Below, piece after piece: positions 43,503-53,695 of a DNA stretch of 64,000 bases (its first letter is position 1; every line of letters starts with the position of its first letter). The stretch spans positions 1 through 64,000 of the forward strand of contig JAHHIB010000041.1 in the NCBI GenBank assembly GCA_019359075.1, given 5' to 3'. The notes under the pieces were generated by a model that made no database searches, was not told the origin of the DNA, and worked only from the letters and a program-made list of their open reading frames with translations. Both the position numbers and the translations under genes were made by a program. The DNA comes from Kalymmatonema hyalinum WJT4-NPBG1. GTDB lineage: Bacteria; Cyanobacteriota; Cyanobacteriia; Cyanobacteriales; Nostocaceae.

Positions 43503-46500
43503 TTAGTCAGCCTTCAAAGCTTTTTTAACCTCGTTTAGCAAGTCCTCCATTGATATCGAGCGAGGTAAAATTTGGGAGGCAATAGTACTCACCACAGTTT
43601 CTATCGACTCCAATTTTTCATCTGTGCCCTTTGAGGAAATGTCAGGTTGCTCATCTTCAACCTCATAGGGATTTAATCGTTGGTCGAGGAGCAAAACTGG
43701 TGGTAAGTTGAAAGGCAGCTGTCCTAAAGCTTTCAAGGCTGAGTACACTTCTTTTTCGATGGGAGAGTCTCCCAAGCAAATCAGCAGTAAGTCAACACTT
43801 TGGTGGCGAATTTGCTGTAACAGTTCTGCCCAAGACCGACTCATCGATGCTTTCAAGCCCGCTGTTTGCAGGTACTGAATCAAAGCTTGGAACCACTCAG
43901 ATCCACGAGAAATCGTCAAGGGACACAAAGCATTCTCCCCAGCAATGTGGCTACTCAATGAGGAGTTTTTTTCTGTCCGATAACTCCTCACCTGCTTGTG
44001 TCTTACCTCTGGTAAATCCGGCAGGATTGCTAAATCCACCACTAAAATACTGGGTGGGCAGCATGCACCAGATGCAATTTGTAGGACTGACAATAAAGCT
44101 TCTATTTTCCCAGCACCATGAAACTTATCTGTGCCCAATGGCGTTAAGCAAGGGAACACAGAAAGCCCAGGCATCCGAGAAGCAGTTTGTGTCGTTGAGA
44201 CATTACAGGTGACAAGCGGCAGATCTGCCAAACGGGGGTGTTGACTAAGTTGTTTTAGCAAAGCTTCGGCTGCTGGCATTTCTGTATCCAGCAAAACGAC
44301 ATCAAACTGCCAAACGCGAGCCAGCAGTTCTGCCTGATCCAGGTCATCCACTTCTATGACTCGGTGCTGTTGAAGTAACGGTTGCGATGTCAGAGATTCA
44401 CACCCAGCATTGACCAACCTCAAAATTTTCAGTGGTGTGTTATTACGGAGAATTTCTCCATCATCTGATTTTTGCTGCTTTGCTTCTGGTGGAGCACACA
44501 GACTTTCTACCAGCGGTGTTAAGACCTGATGCTGGACTGGTAAGCTCAAGAAACCATCTGCTCGGTTGGCAAATGCTTGCTCTTTTTCAGCTCCTGTTGC
44601 TGTCACAATCACGGGAATGTGACCAGTTGCGCCATCGGATTTGAGTAAGGTTAAGACATCCCAACCCGACAGCAAAGGAAGCAAGGGATTAAGGAAGATA
44701 GCTTTGGGTTGCAAGCGCCGAGCTTTTTCTACTGCTTCACATCCTGAGCGAGCAATCACTACCCGATAACCCAAACCTGTCAATTGTTCGGTCAAATCTT
44801 CAATATACCGAGCAACTGCCTCCACAACCAGCACTAGCGATTTAGAAGATGTCGGGTGATGGGGTGACGACGGGGCGTAGACGACCGGAGGGCGGCGGTG
44901 AGACAGCGAGCAGTTCTGAGGAGGAGCGTAAGCTCCAGGCGGGTTTCCCGCCGTAGGTGACTGGCGTTGGTTTCCCGACCTAGGCGACTGCGTATCTCTT
45001 TCAGAGACGCTGAGTCCTTCGGTGCCGCCAGGCTTACGCGAACGCCCTTGGCGTGCCGCAGGCATACCCGTGCCTCCTGCTCCCTTCGGGAGAGCTTCGC
45101 TTACGGAGGAGCTTCGCATTAGCGTAAGCTCCTCGCTCTGCGAGGCACGCGCAGCGTCTCCGACTGGAGTTGGGTTTCGCCTAGATCTGGAAGGAGCTTT
45201 CCGTAAAGCCTCAGGGGGCTTGCCTAAGGGTAGGGTAGGGTTGGAGTGAGGGGGCGAAAAAGAATTTCTTTCTATCTCCTCATCTCCCAATCGCCCCACT
45301 TCTTTAGGAGGACTGGGGGGTAGGAGTAGTGTAAACTGGCTACCTTTGCCTTCACGCGACAAGAAGCTGACATCGCCACCGTGGAGACGAGCCAAAGCTC
45401 TAGTTAATACAAGCCCCAAACCTGTTCCTTCATGCTGGCGGGTGAGGGGATTTTCCAGTTGTTGGAATTTCTGAAAGATGAGATGCTGCTGGTGTTCAGC
45501 AATACCAATACCTGTATCCCAAACTGTAAAGGCAATCCAACCTTCCCAACGACTAACCCATAGCCCGATTTCACCACCTGTTTCAGTAAATTTGAAGGCA
45601 TTAGAAAGCAGGTGTACCAGCATCTGGCGCATCCGCAAGTCATCCGCCATAATCTGGTCTAAGCCAGGTTCAATTGAGAGGCTAAATTGGTGTTCTTGTG
45701 CAGGGGTACTTTCAGCTTGGGATTTTAATGAAGCTCTGGTACTTTGGGTATGAATCGCCTTTGCCTCAGAGACAGCGCGATCGCATACGGTTTGAATGTT
45801 GACGTTGGTGAGCGTCAACTCCATTTGTCCCGTCTCCATACGGGTCAAATCCAAAATATCATTGACCACACTCATTAGGTGGCGTCCACTTTGATGAATC
45901 AGTCCTGCATAACGAGCTTGACGCTCGTTTAATTCTCCCAATTGCTGATCCACCAGTAACCGTGATAATCCCAAAACGGCAGTTAGAGGAGTTTTCAGTT
46001 CATGACTGATACAAGCTAAAAACTCATCCTTTAACCGATTGAGTTGAATTAAGTCAGCATTTTTCGCGGCTAGTTCTTTACAAAGCTGCTGCTGTTCGGT
46101 GACATCCGTCGCTAGCATCAGCCACAAATCACTACTGAGTGCTGAATTTTGAGTGGGCAGTGTTTTAAAATCAGTACTCAGGGCTTTTAAATCAGGGCTG
46201 TCTAAGGGAATTTTGGCAAACTGCCAAACTCGCTCCTGACCATTTTGCACTTCTACTACACAAGTACAAGTCCCTAACTGACTATCGAAAAAACAGCGAT
46301 TTAATCCAGGTTCCTCTAAAGACTGTTCTTGCACCCCAGGAGTGCGAGGAGTCGCCAATGTTGACCGAGGTGACACACCTTTTTGAGGCATCACTTCGTT
46401 CATAGCTGACAAAGAATTTTCTTCACCAAAATGCTCATTGCTGGCAAAGGAATAAACTTTGGTTGACCTTTGAGTGGCGTATTCTAATTTCTTGGGTGGA

Positions 46501-47273
46501 GCATTTGCCAAAATCGCTTCTACCTGTCGCTTGACTCCTTCTGGATCTTTCAATGCTCCCAATTGTTGCCACCAAGCCGGATTTTGCGTTACCACTTCGC
46601 CATTGCTTGTTTGTAACATTAATGGCCAAGGCAATCGTTCTAATAACTCCACCAGTGGCTTACATTCTCGTCTTTGCTGAGGTGCGTAACTTCTATTGCC
46701 AGTATATTTTCCTTCCTCTTTTTCGGTGCAATTACTAACATTTGCACAAGACTTGTGAAGCGTTTTCCTTGAATTTGTGCGCCTACTCCCCTTGGAAGTC
46801 TCAGTTTCCAGTTTTTGCTCTCTCAAACACCCCAACAGACGCGAGGTATCCACAAGTCCCAAAAAATTGCCATTTGAGTCAATCAATGCCCAATCTAAAT
46901 TCGTGTTTCCCTGGGTCTTTTGAAAACGCAAAAACGAACTAAATTGCTCCACATTGAAAGAAGCTGGTATTGTCTGTATAGGTTCAATTAAGCCTTGACC
47001 CAGTGTCGAGAGGGGTTGCTGTAAGTCTAAAAACTTAGAACGACCTTCGCCTTGCTCTGCTGTAAGTAATTGTGGTAGTAAACGGGCAGAGTAAATTAAT
47101 CCTAACAGGCATTTTTGCTTATCCAAGACTGCCAGGCGATCGCGAAGCGGGCGCTCTGCGCCATCGCACTGCTGTTGTTGAAAAATCTCCAGCACAACTG
47201 CCACAGTAGTCGTTTCTACGCAGTTGGGTACGGTTGCTATAAATTCATATAACGGGTACTTTAGCATTGACAT
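43503..47273 (-). CDS. Multidomain hybrid sensor histidine kinase (1256 aa)
   Basis: Order of domains: N-terminal CBS-like region (about 1-170), PAS-like sensor (about 210-400), HisKA with LKDEFLACISHELKTPLTAVLGLSRLL (His near residue 425), HATPase with N box NAFKFTETGGEI, G1 DTGIGIAEHQQHLIF and G2 GTGLGLVLTRALARLHGG, a linker of about 130 residues (671-801) coded by repeat DNA, then three receiver-like domains. The first receiver has Asn where the phosphoryl Asp is expected (AIFLNPLLP). The second keeps it (DVVLLDTEMP). The third (about 1090-1220) is degenerate. Signal and output are unknown. It is divergent from kaiABC with 1.2 kb between, and ends 4 bp from the convergent glycosyltransferase. 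Confidence 0.88.
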   Translation of the reverse strand: MSMLKYPLYEFIATVPNCVETTTVAVVLEIFQQQQCDGAERPLRDRLAVLDKQKCLLGLIYSARLLPQLLTAEQGEGRSKFLDLQQPLSTLGQGLIEPIQTIPASFNVEQFSSFLRFQKTQGNTNLDWALIDSNGNFLGLVDTSRLLGCLREQKLETETSKGSRRTNSRKTLHKSCANVSNCTEKEEGKYTGNRSYAPQQRRECKPLVELLERLPWPLMLQTSNGEVVTQNPAWWQQLGALKDPEGVKRQVEAILANAPPKKLEYATQRSTKVYSFASNEHFGEENSLSAMNEVMPQKGVSPRSTLATPRTPGVQEQSLEEPGLNRCFFDSQLGTCTCVVEVQNGQERVWQFAKIPLDSPDLKALSTDFKTLPTQNSALSSDLWLMLATDVTEQQQLCKELAAKNADLIQLNRLKDEFLACISHELKTPLTAVLGLSRLLVDQQLGELNERQARYAGLIHQSGRHLMSVVNDILDLTRMETGQMELTLTNVNIQTVCDRAVSEAKAIHTQSTRASLKSQAESTPAQEHQFSLSIEPGLDQIMADDLRMRQMLVHLLSNAFKFTETGGEIGLWVSRWEGWIAFTVWDTGIGIAEHQQHLIFQKFQQLENPLTRQHEGTGLGLVLTRALARLHGGDVSFLSREGKGSQFTLLLPPSPPKEVGRLGDEEIERNSFSPPHSNPTLPLGKPPEALRKAPSRSRRNPTPVGDAARASQSEELTLMRSSSVSEALPKGAGGTGMPAARQGRSRKPGGTEGLSVSERDTQSPRSGNQRQSPTAGNPPGAYAPPQNCSLSHRRPPVVYAPSSPHHPTSSKSLVLVVEAVARYIEDLTEQLTGLGYRVVIARSGCEAVEKARRLQPKAIFLNPLLPLLSGWDVLTLLKSDGATGHIPVIVTATGAEKEQAFANRADGFLSLPVQHQVLTPLVESLCAPPEAKQQKSDDGEILRNNTPLKILRLVNAGCESLTSQPLLQQHRVIEVDDLDQAELLARVWQFDVVLLDTEMPAAEALLKQLSQHPRLADLPLVTCNVSTTQTASRMPGLSVFPCLTPLGTDKFHGAGKIEALLSVLQIASGACCPPSILVVDLAILPDLPEVRHKQVRSYRTEKNSSLSSHIAGENALCPLTISRGSEWFQALIQYLQTAGLKASMSRSWAELLQQIRHQSVDLLLICLGDSPIEKEVYSALKALGQLPFNLPPVLLLDQRLNPYEVEDEQPDISSKGTDEKLESIETVVSTIASQILPRSISMEDLLNEVKKALKAD
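44870..45260. repeat. Palindromic repeat mosaic inside the histidine-kinase coding region
   Basis: It contains GGCGGG-TTT-CCCGCC (44939-44953), the same layout as GGAGGG-TTT-CCCTCC at 3185 and 26451, plus several CGTAAGC/AGCTTCGC blocks seen also in intergenic repeats of this window. It keeps the reading frame and encodes a Pro/Arg/Ser-rich linker with no predicted fold. Confidence 0.8.
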
Positions 47274-48438
47274 ATGGCGATGAGGTCGTCCTTCTTACGC
47301 GGTTTACTTCCGGCACCACCAGCTAACTGCCTATTAAGCTTTCGGTGTTTGGGTATGAAGCTATATCCTCTAAGAAGACTGAGTCTAACATTTTTGTCAT
47401 AAATTGAACGCCTTTGAGACAAAGAGCTTCTTTGTTCCTGACAAATTCTTTGTCAGCAAGAGTGGTTAAAGTAGGGCATTTCCCTTTGCTCCTACCATTT
47501 TGGAGCAATGCCCAAACTTCTAGGGCTCACCAATCTTTGAATAAGCTCTTCTAAGAAAGCGGGAAAGCCGCCCTTCAGCTATTACGGGCGTCAACACCAG
47601 TGTTAACAAGAGTGTTGAAACTTATAATCGATAGCGACAGCTACAACAATTATGGATCCAAAGATTCGCTCTAGAACCTTTAGGAATTATAATGATTTAT
47701 AATGCGACAATCATTTATCTTTGTTTAAGTATCTTATTGAGGAGCAAAGTAAAGAAATCTGTATTTCGATAGATATGAAGCAAGCAAATCACGAACTAAC
47801 TACTACAGCACTTCACTGTGAGTTAGGGTGGCAAATGTCCACTTGCGTCTCAGCTACATCACTAACTCCAATCAGTTAGTCCTTCTCTGGGCATCATGTG
47901 GAAGGCATCGAAAGTGGAGTTCACGACTAAGTCATCCTCATTTGCGTTTCTGAGCGTGAACGCCTCCTCAACCACGCACTAAGTTTTACAACTCCGTGGC
48001 AACAGGTTGTTAATTATTTAGCACTATTTGTTGACATAGAGCAAGTCCTTGGCTAAAGTAGCGATTTTGCTCCGCACTTAATTATCTACTATGGAAATGT
48101 TTGCTCTTGTCATGAGCGAGAAAACTTTTGGTAGGGTGAGCAACCAGATGTATGAAAACAAATGTTATTACCCATAGAGATTTTCCACCAATATTGTAGA
48201 CGATTTTGGGCTACTCAATTGGCTTTAACTATCGAACCAAGGTTACTCGGGTGGATGTACGCCGTGACTGATGTCACTCTTGCTAGGCTTTGCCAGCTTT
48301 GGGAGGTAGCCACCACAACTACCAATATTTCAGTATTTACTCAATTGGCTGCAAAAAAATCTAAATAAAGTATTAAGCTTTAATTGTTCTTATGCTCTTA
48401 AATGGCACAAGCTAGAATCCCACCAGTTTTTTCAACAA
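47274..48438. other. 1.16-kb region upstream of kaiA without recognised genes
   Basis: This spacer holds the promoter of the histidine kinase (minus) and that of kaiA (plus). Short ORFs at 47323-47508 (minus), near 47775 and at 48162-48368 (plus, 68 codons) have no family motif. The last, ending 72 bp before kaiA, begins MLLPIEIFHQYCRRFWATQL and is the only one worth keeping in mind. I see no remnant of the KaiA pseudo-receiver domain. Confidence 0.5.
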
Positions 48439-48750
48439 ATGACGACGAGAGCCGAACAACAGGCATTGTTGCAACAACTCAAATCAGACTACCGTCAAAT
48501 TCTCATAAATTACTTTATCACCACAGACAAAACACTGAAAGAGAAAATTGATAAATTTATCCATACAGTATTTTATGGTAATATTCCTGTGCCCCAAATC
48601 ATCGAAATTCACATGGAACTTATTGAGGAGTTTTCCCAGCAGCTAAAATTGGAAGGACGGAGCGATGAAGGCTTACTTGATTACCGTCTGACATTGATTG
48701 ATATACTAGCTCACTTATGTGAACTTTATCGTTGTTCGATTCCTAAATAG
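48439..48750 (+). CDS. kaiA: Circadian clock protein KaiA (short form)
   Basis: 103 residues corresponding to the C-terminal dimerisation and KaiC-binding domain of KaiA only: LLQQLKSDYRQILINYFITTDKTLKEKIDKFI, NIPVPQIIEIHMELIEEFSQQLKLEGRSDEGLLDYRLTLIDILAHLCE. Unicellular Synechococcus KaiA has an additional N-terminal pseudo-receiver; filamentous species such as Anabaena have the short form, so this is normal and not a truncation. KaiA stimulates KaiC autophosphorylation. It is first in the kaiABC cluster, 108 bp upstream of kaiB. Confidence 0.95.
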   Translation: MTTRAEQQALLQQLKSDYRQILINYFITTDKTLKEKIDKFIHTVFYGNIPVPQIIEIHMELIEEFSQQLKLEGRSDEGLLDYRLTLIDILAHLCELYRCSIPK

Positions 48751-48858
48751 AATAACTTAATCAAAGTTCAGCCGCCCTTGTTGGTGGAATCGCCCTTTGA
48801 ATTCAGGAAGAAGATAGCATCTAGCTCGTTCTGTCTTTACTTATAGCCTGTACCTTTT

Positions 48859-49182
48859 ATGAATCAACCAAGAAAGACCTATGTTCTCAAGCTTTATGTA
48901 GCAGGCAACACTGCAAACTCAGTACGGGCATTAAAAATACTCAAAAATATTCTAGAACAAGAGTTTCAAGGCGTTTATGCTTTGAAAGTTATTGATGTAC
49001 TGAAAAGCCCCCAACTGGCAGAAGAAGATAAAATATTAGCAACACCGACATTATCTAAAATTTTGCCTCCACCCGTTCGGAAAATTATTGGAGACCTTTC
49101 AGATAGAGAAAGAGTGTTAATTGGATTGGATTTGCTTTATGAAGAACTCAGTGAAGATGAGCAAGAACAATTTGAAGAGTAA
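48859..49182 (+). CDS. kaiB: Circadian clock protein KaiB
   Basis: 107 residues with the thioredoxin-like/fold-switching KaiB pattern: [88 protein letters not shown] (described in order: strand, helix, the [18 protein letters not shown] switch segment, and the GDLSDRE end). KaiB binds phosphorylated KaiC and sequesters KaiA to run the dephosphorylation phase. The acidic tail [12 protein letters not shown] is usual. It is followed by kaiC after 88 bp. Confidence 0.97.
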   Translation: MNQPRKTYVLKLYVAGNTANSVRALKILKNILEQEFQGVYALKVIDVLKSPQLAEEDKILATPTLSKILPPPVRKIIGDLSDRERVLIGLDLLYEELSEDEQEQFEE

Positions 49183-49270
49183 ACTATATAGCCAAACAAG
49201 AGTGAGAACACAGACAATATACTTTTTTAATAAAATAACTGGGTTTCATCCCGATTTGTAAGCGTTAGCA

Positions 49271-50833
49271 ATGAATGATAAAGAAAATTTAGAACAAAAT
49301 AAAACACCGACATATACAGGTGTAGAAAAAATTCGGACAATGATAGAGGGCTTTGACGATATTAGTCATGGAGGGTTACCTGTAGGAAGAACGACTTTAT
49401 TCAGCGGCACATCTGGAACGGGCAAAACTTTATTTTCTCTGCAATTTCTTTACAACGGTATTACCTACTTTGATGAGCCAGGAGTCTTTGTTACATTTGA
49501 AGAATCTCCCACTGATATTATTAAAAATGCTGGTATTTTTGGTTGGGATTTACCGCGCCTGATTAGTGAAGGAAAATTATTTATACTCGATGCTTCTCCC
49601 GATCCAGAGGGGCAAGATGTCGTGGGTAACTTTGACCTTTCTGCCCTGATTGAGCGCCTGCAATATGCTATTCGTAAGTATAAGGCAAAACGTGTTTCTA
49701 TTGACTCAGTCACAGCAGTCTTTCAACAGTATGAAGCTGGAGGAGTCGTGCGGCGAGAAATATTTCGTCTGGTAGCGCGTCTCAAACAACTAGGTGTCAC
49801 CACTATTATAACCACAGAACGCACAGAAGAGTACGGATCTGTTGCCTGTTATGGGGTAGAAGAATTTGTTTCCGATAATGTGGCGATCGTCCGTAATGTT
49901 TTAGAAGGAGAACGTCGCCGTCGCACAATTGAAATACTCAAACTGCGCGGTACAACACATATGAAGGGTGAATATCCTTTTACAATTACCAATCAAGGGA
50001 TTAACATTTTTCCATTGGGAGCGATGCGCTTAACTCAACGGTCTTCAAATGTAAGGGTCTCTTCTGGCGTTAAAATCTTAGATGAAATGTGCGGCGGTGG
50101 TTTCTTCAAAGATTCGATTATTTTAGCAACAGGAGCAACTGGTACTGGGAAAACTCTGTTGGTTAGCAAGTTTCTGCAAACTGGTTGTTTCCACAGCGAA
50201 AGGGCGATATTATTTGCCTATGAAGAATCACGCGCTCAACTATCTCGCAACGCTTCCTCATGGGGAATTGATTTTGAGGATTTAGAACGTCAAGGTTTGC
50301 TAAAAATAATTTGTACATATCCTGAATCAACTGGTTTAGAAGACCACCTACAAATTATTAAGTCAGAAATTGCTGAATTTAAACCATCTCGTATTGCTAT
50401 TGACTCTCTTAGCGCGCTAGCAAGAGGTGTAAGCAATAATGCATTTCGGCAATTTGTCATTGGTGTTACGGGTTACGCTAAGCAAGAAGAAATTACAGGC
50501 TTTTTTACCAATACAACAGACCAATTTATGGGGTCGCATTCGATTACAGACTCCCATATTTCTACGATTACTGACACAATTTTGATGTTACAGTATGTAG
50601 AAATTCGTGGAGAAATGTCGCGGGCGATCAACGTATTTAAAATGCGCGGTTCATGGCATGACAAGGGTATCCGCGAGTATAATATTACGGCTGATGGTCC
50701 CGACATTAAAGATTCTTTCCGCAACTATGAACGGATTGTCAGTGGTGCTCCTACCCGCGTTACTATCGATGAGAAGGCGGAACTGTCTCGCATTGTCAAA
50801 GGATTTCAAGACAAACAGAGTTCCGATTCCTAA
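49271..50833 (+). CDS. kaiC: Circadian clock ATPase/kinase KaiC
   Basis: 520 residues with two RecA-like domains. CI has Walker A FSGTSGTGKTLFSLQFL and the catalytic Glu pair VTFEESPTDI; CII has LATGATGTGKTLLVSKFL and LFAYEESRAQL. The phosphorylation site is intact as ITDSHISTITDT (Ser-Thr pair). The C-terminal A-loop region (RIVKGFQDKQSSDS) is present. KaiC is the central clock oscillator and outputs through SasA/CikA-RpaA; those partners are not in the window, unless the neighbouring hybrid kinase has a related role, for which there is no evidence. Confidence 0.98.
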   Translation: MNDKENLEQNKTPTYTGVEKIRTMIEGFDDISHGGLPVGRTTLFSGTSGTGKTLFSLQFLYNGITYFDEPGVFVTFEESPTDIIKNAGIFGWDLPRLISEGKLFILDASPDPEGQDVVGNFDLSALIERLQYAIRKYKAKRVSIDSVTAVFQQYEAGGVVRREIFRLVARLKQLGVTTIITTERTEEYGSVACYGVEEFVSDNVAIVRNVLEGERRRRTIEILKLRGTTHMKGEYPFTITNQGINIFPLGAMRLTQRSSNVRVSSGVKILDEMCGGGFFKDSIILATGATGTGKTLLVSKFLQTGCFHSERAILFAYEESRAQLSRNASSWGIDFEDLERQGLLKIICTYPESTGLEDHLQIIKSEIAEFKPSRIAIDSLSALARGVSNNAFRQFVIGVTGYAKQEEITGFFTNTTDQFMGSHSITDSHISTITDTILMLQYVEIRGEMSRAINVFKMRGSWHDKGIREYNITADGPDIKDSFRNYERIVSGAPTRVTIDEKAELSRIVKGFQDKQSSDS

Positions 50834-50904
50834 ACTTGGTATCGTGATATATTCTCTGGTGAGAAAACAGTTTCTGCCGCTTAATTTTCGTGTGAGGGGA
50901 TGCG

Positions 50905-53070
50905 GTGAAAGGACAGCAAATATTCAGTAGTTTGTTACCTGGTGTAACAGCAGCAGTGTTAACTACTCAGCCTGCTTGGGCTGATACTATCAAAGTAACT
51001 GGAGTCGGGCTTTTAGCCTCACCCAGTGCCTTGACTTCTACCTACGAGGAAACCTCGGCAGCACTCAACATCAACACGCAGCAGATGGCTTCTACTGTTG
51101 ACAACAGTTTTCCAGCCCCAGCCCTACCTGCTGTTGGTGTTATGGCAGCTCGTCTAAATTCTCTGGGTAGTAGCAGTGTCGGGGTCGTACTGACTGGAAA
51201 AACTGGTGTGCCGATAAGAAAAGTCGCGGGTAAGGTTCAAGGTGTGCTTTTAAGCTTGAAGCCTAACTCAAAGCAAAGCCAGTTGATAAATAAGATTCGT
51301 TCTGCTACTAGCACGCAAAAACAGAATCAGCCAACAATTGCTGCTCAGGAATCAAAAAATACACTTGTTTCTAATTATACTACCTCAATAGCCGCTTCCT
51401 CTGTCCAACAAAAAATGCCTGCTTCTTCTGCGCAGCCTGCTACACAAAAGAAAAACCCTGATTCTGGGTTAGCTAAAGTGTCAGGAACTTCAACACGCAG
51501 CACAGTAGAAGTAGCCAAGCTATTGGAGCAGGTGGAGTTGTGCCCGCAACTACAGGGGAAAGGTAAAGGTAAGGTTGGTCGTTCTGCTTCTGTGCTCCTT
51601 AGGTCATCTACCTGTGGGCAACAAAATGCCACGAGAAATCAGGTAGCTCAAGCAGGTTCCTCCACTCCTGCGCCTACAACTCCTGCGCCAACGACTCCTG
51701 CGCCAACGACTCCTGCGCCAACAGGTTCCGTGCCAGCAGGTTCGGTGCCAATCCCTGATTACCTCAGAGCCAACCCAAATCCCCTACAGTTTCCCACCAA
51801 ACCCGAGGAAGTGAGGCTTGCGGGAACTCAGCCGATTACTTTGGCACAGGCTCTGGAGCTAGCACGGGGCAACAATCTGGACTTACAGCGGGCGTTACTG
51901 ACTGTAGAACGCAGTCGATCTGGGGTGCGGGAACAGCAAGCTGCTTTGTTACCTACTGCCAATCTTACTGCTGATCTAACTCGTAGTGGACCGGGTTTTG
52001 CAGGAAGTGACGAACCTCAAAATCCATTTATCAATACCAACCGAGAATCTTCTACAAATTTCTCTGGTGGACCGCAACTGAATTATACTTTGTATTCCTC
52101 TGGAGAAAGGACAGCACGCATCCGACAAGCTGAGGAACAGCTACGTTCGGATGAATTGGAGGTTGAGCGTCAATCTGAGGTCATCCGCCTAAATGTCACC
52201 ACTCAATACTACGACCTGCAACAAGCAGATGAAAACGTACGTATTGCCCAGTCTGCTGTGACAAATGCTCAGGCGAGTTTGCGGGATGCACAAGCTTTGG
52301 AAAGAGCTGGTGTGAGTACTCGATTCGATGTTCTGCGCTCTCAGGTAAATTTAGCAAATTTCCAACAACAGCTGGTGAATGCTGTTTCACAGCAGCGAAT
52401 TAACCGTCGTCAATTAGCGCAAACCTTGAATTTGCCCCAGTCGATTGATGTAACTACGGCAGATCCAGTGAGATTAGCTGGTTTGTGGAATATTCCGCTC
52501 GAACAAACTATTGTGTTAGCTTTTCAAAACCGTCCGGAACTGCAACAGCAACTGGTGCAACGCAACATTTTTGAGCAACAGCGACGGCAGGCACTCTCGA
52601 CGCTTGGTCCTCAAGTTAGTTTGGTTGCTAGCTACAACCTGCAGGATCAGTTTGACGATAACCGTAGCGTTCAGGATACCTATTCGGTGGGAGTCAGAGG
52701 GAGCCTAGCTTTGTTCGATGCAGGAGCGGCAAGAGCTCGGGCAGATCAAGCCAGAGCTAATATTCGGATTGCCGAAACTCAATTTGGCACCCAGCGCAAC
52801 CAAGTCCGCTTTGAAGTAGAACAAGCCTATTCTCAATTGCAATCCAATTTAGAGAATGTTCAAACTGCTAATACTGCTGTTGAACAGTCTAGAGAGGCTC
52901 TGCGTTTGGCACGTTTGCGATTCCAAGCAGGTGTGGGCACTCAAACTGAAGTCATTGATGCGGAAAATGACTTGACAAGAGCTGAGGGTCAACGAGTCCA
53001 GGCAATCTTAAATTACAACCGCGCTCTGGCTACTTTACAACGAGCTATCACCTCCAGGTCATCAAGCTAA
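50905..53070 (+). CDS. TolC-like outer-membrane efflux protein
   Basis: 721 residues from a GTG start. A signal peptide (VKGQQIFSSLLPGVTAAVLTTQPAWA) is followed by about 260 residues of low-complexity, Ser/Gln/Thr-rich sequence specific to cyanobacteria, a (TPAP)4 run (12-bp DNA repeat at 51660-51720), then the two-copy outer membrane efflux domain: ITLAQALELARGNNLDLQRALLTVERSRSGVREQQAALLPTANL and RLNVTTQYYDLQQADENVRIAQ..., ending NRALATLQRAITSRSSS. It resembles HgdD-type TolC proteins that partner DevBCA. It may serve several exporters, possibly the DevA/DevC pair in this window. No adaptor or pump gene is adjacent. Confidence 0.9.
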   Translation: MKGQQIFSSLLPGVTAAVLTTQPAWADTIKVTGVGLLASPSALTSTYEETSAALNINTQQMASTVDNSFPAPALPAVGVMAARLNSLGSSSVGVVLTGKTGVPIRKVAGKVQGVLLSLKPNSKQSQLINKIRSATSTQKQNQPTIAAQESKNTLVSNYTTSIAASSVQQKMPASSAQPATQKKNPDSGLAKVSGTSTRSTVEVAKLLEQVELCPQLQGKGKGKVGRSASVLLRSSTCGQQNATRNQVAQAGSSTPAPTTPAPTTPAPTTPAPTGSVPAGSVPIPDYLRANPNPLQFPTKPEEVRLAGTQPITLAQALELARGNNLDLQRALLTVERSRSGVREQQAALLPTANLTADLTRSGPGFAGSDEPQNPFINTNRESSTNFSGGPQLNYTLYSSGERTARIRQAEEQLRSDELEVERQSEVIRLNVTTQYYDLQQADENVRIAQSAVTNAQASLRDAQALERAGVSTRFDVLRSQVNLANFQQQLVNAVSQQRINRRQLAQTLNLPQSIDVTTADPVRLAGLWNIPLEQTIVLAFQNRPELQQQLVQRNIFEQQRRQALSTLGPQVSLVASYNLQDQFDDNRSVQDTYSVGVRGSLALFDAGAARARADQARANIRIAETQFGTQRNQVRFEVEQAYSQLQSNLENVQTANTAVEQSREALRLARLRFQAGVGTQTEVIDAENDLTRAEGQRVQAILNYNRALATLQRAITSRSSS

Positions 53071-53317
53071 ATGAGTCAATAGTCATCACTCATGAGTCAT
53101 AAGATTGTGGATGATGAACTATGGACTGTAAGCTTTTGACTGATATGTTAAATGTTTAATTTGTTTTGCGATGTGCTCTGCGCCTTCCTTATGGAATTGC
53201 AGAGTACAATCTTTTTATGATCAAAAGCTTCAAAAATCCTTTTTTATCAATCAAAATTGGACTATCCTAGCATACAGGATACAGGAAAACTTTAAGGGCT
53301 AAATAGAACACAAACTG

Positions 53318-53695
53318 ATGACGGAAGTTACGGCAAAAGAAATTGCACGGTTTCGCTCTCAAGTCGCAGATGACTTCACAGCTATGGAAGCACTCGACAT
53401 CATTGAGGAATGTGAGGGGGATTTAGAAGATGCAGCAATGACTTTAGCGATTCGGGCAGGACAAGAACCAGAAATAGCGAATTCAGAGTGGTTGGATGCT
53501 TTAGCTCGAAAATGGCGTGCCGTCATTTGTCAACAAAATTTTCGGGATGATTTGCTTAACGGTTCAGTTAAGGGGATGATGGAACACCTCAAGACAATGC
53601 CGACGTTTCCTAATATGTTAGCAACGCCAGTTTTAATATATGTTTTAAAGAAAGGTGTGAATAATTTTTGCGAACCTCTTGACTTAGTACAATAA
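53318..53695 (+). CDS. Conserved hypothetical protein with UBA-like N-terminus
   Basis: 125 residues, soluble. The N-terminal part EIARFRSQVADDFTAMEALDIIEECEGDLEDAAMTLAIRAGQ looks like a small three-helix UBA/CUE-like bundle (ALDIIEEC.GDLEDA). The rest (WLDALARKWRAVICQQNFRDDLLNGSVKGMMEHLKTMPTFPNMLATPVLIYVLKKGVNNFCEPL) is helical with no catalytic signature. I think it is a conserved cyanobacterial protein, but no function is known to me. It stands alone, with 247 bp before it that hold nothing recognised. Confidence 0.7.
   Translation: MTEVTAKEIARFRSQVADDFTAMEALDIIEECEGDLEDAAMTLAIRAGQEPEIANSEWLDALARKWRAVICQQNFRDDLLNGSVKGMMEHLKTMPTFPNMLATPVLIYVLKKGVNNFCEPLDLVQ

Noticed and set aside
48439-48750. 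KaiA as a truncated pseudogene
   Set aside because: The short, C-terminal-domain-only KaiA is normal in filamentous cyanobacteria, and the gene has a clean frame within kaiABC.
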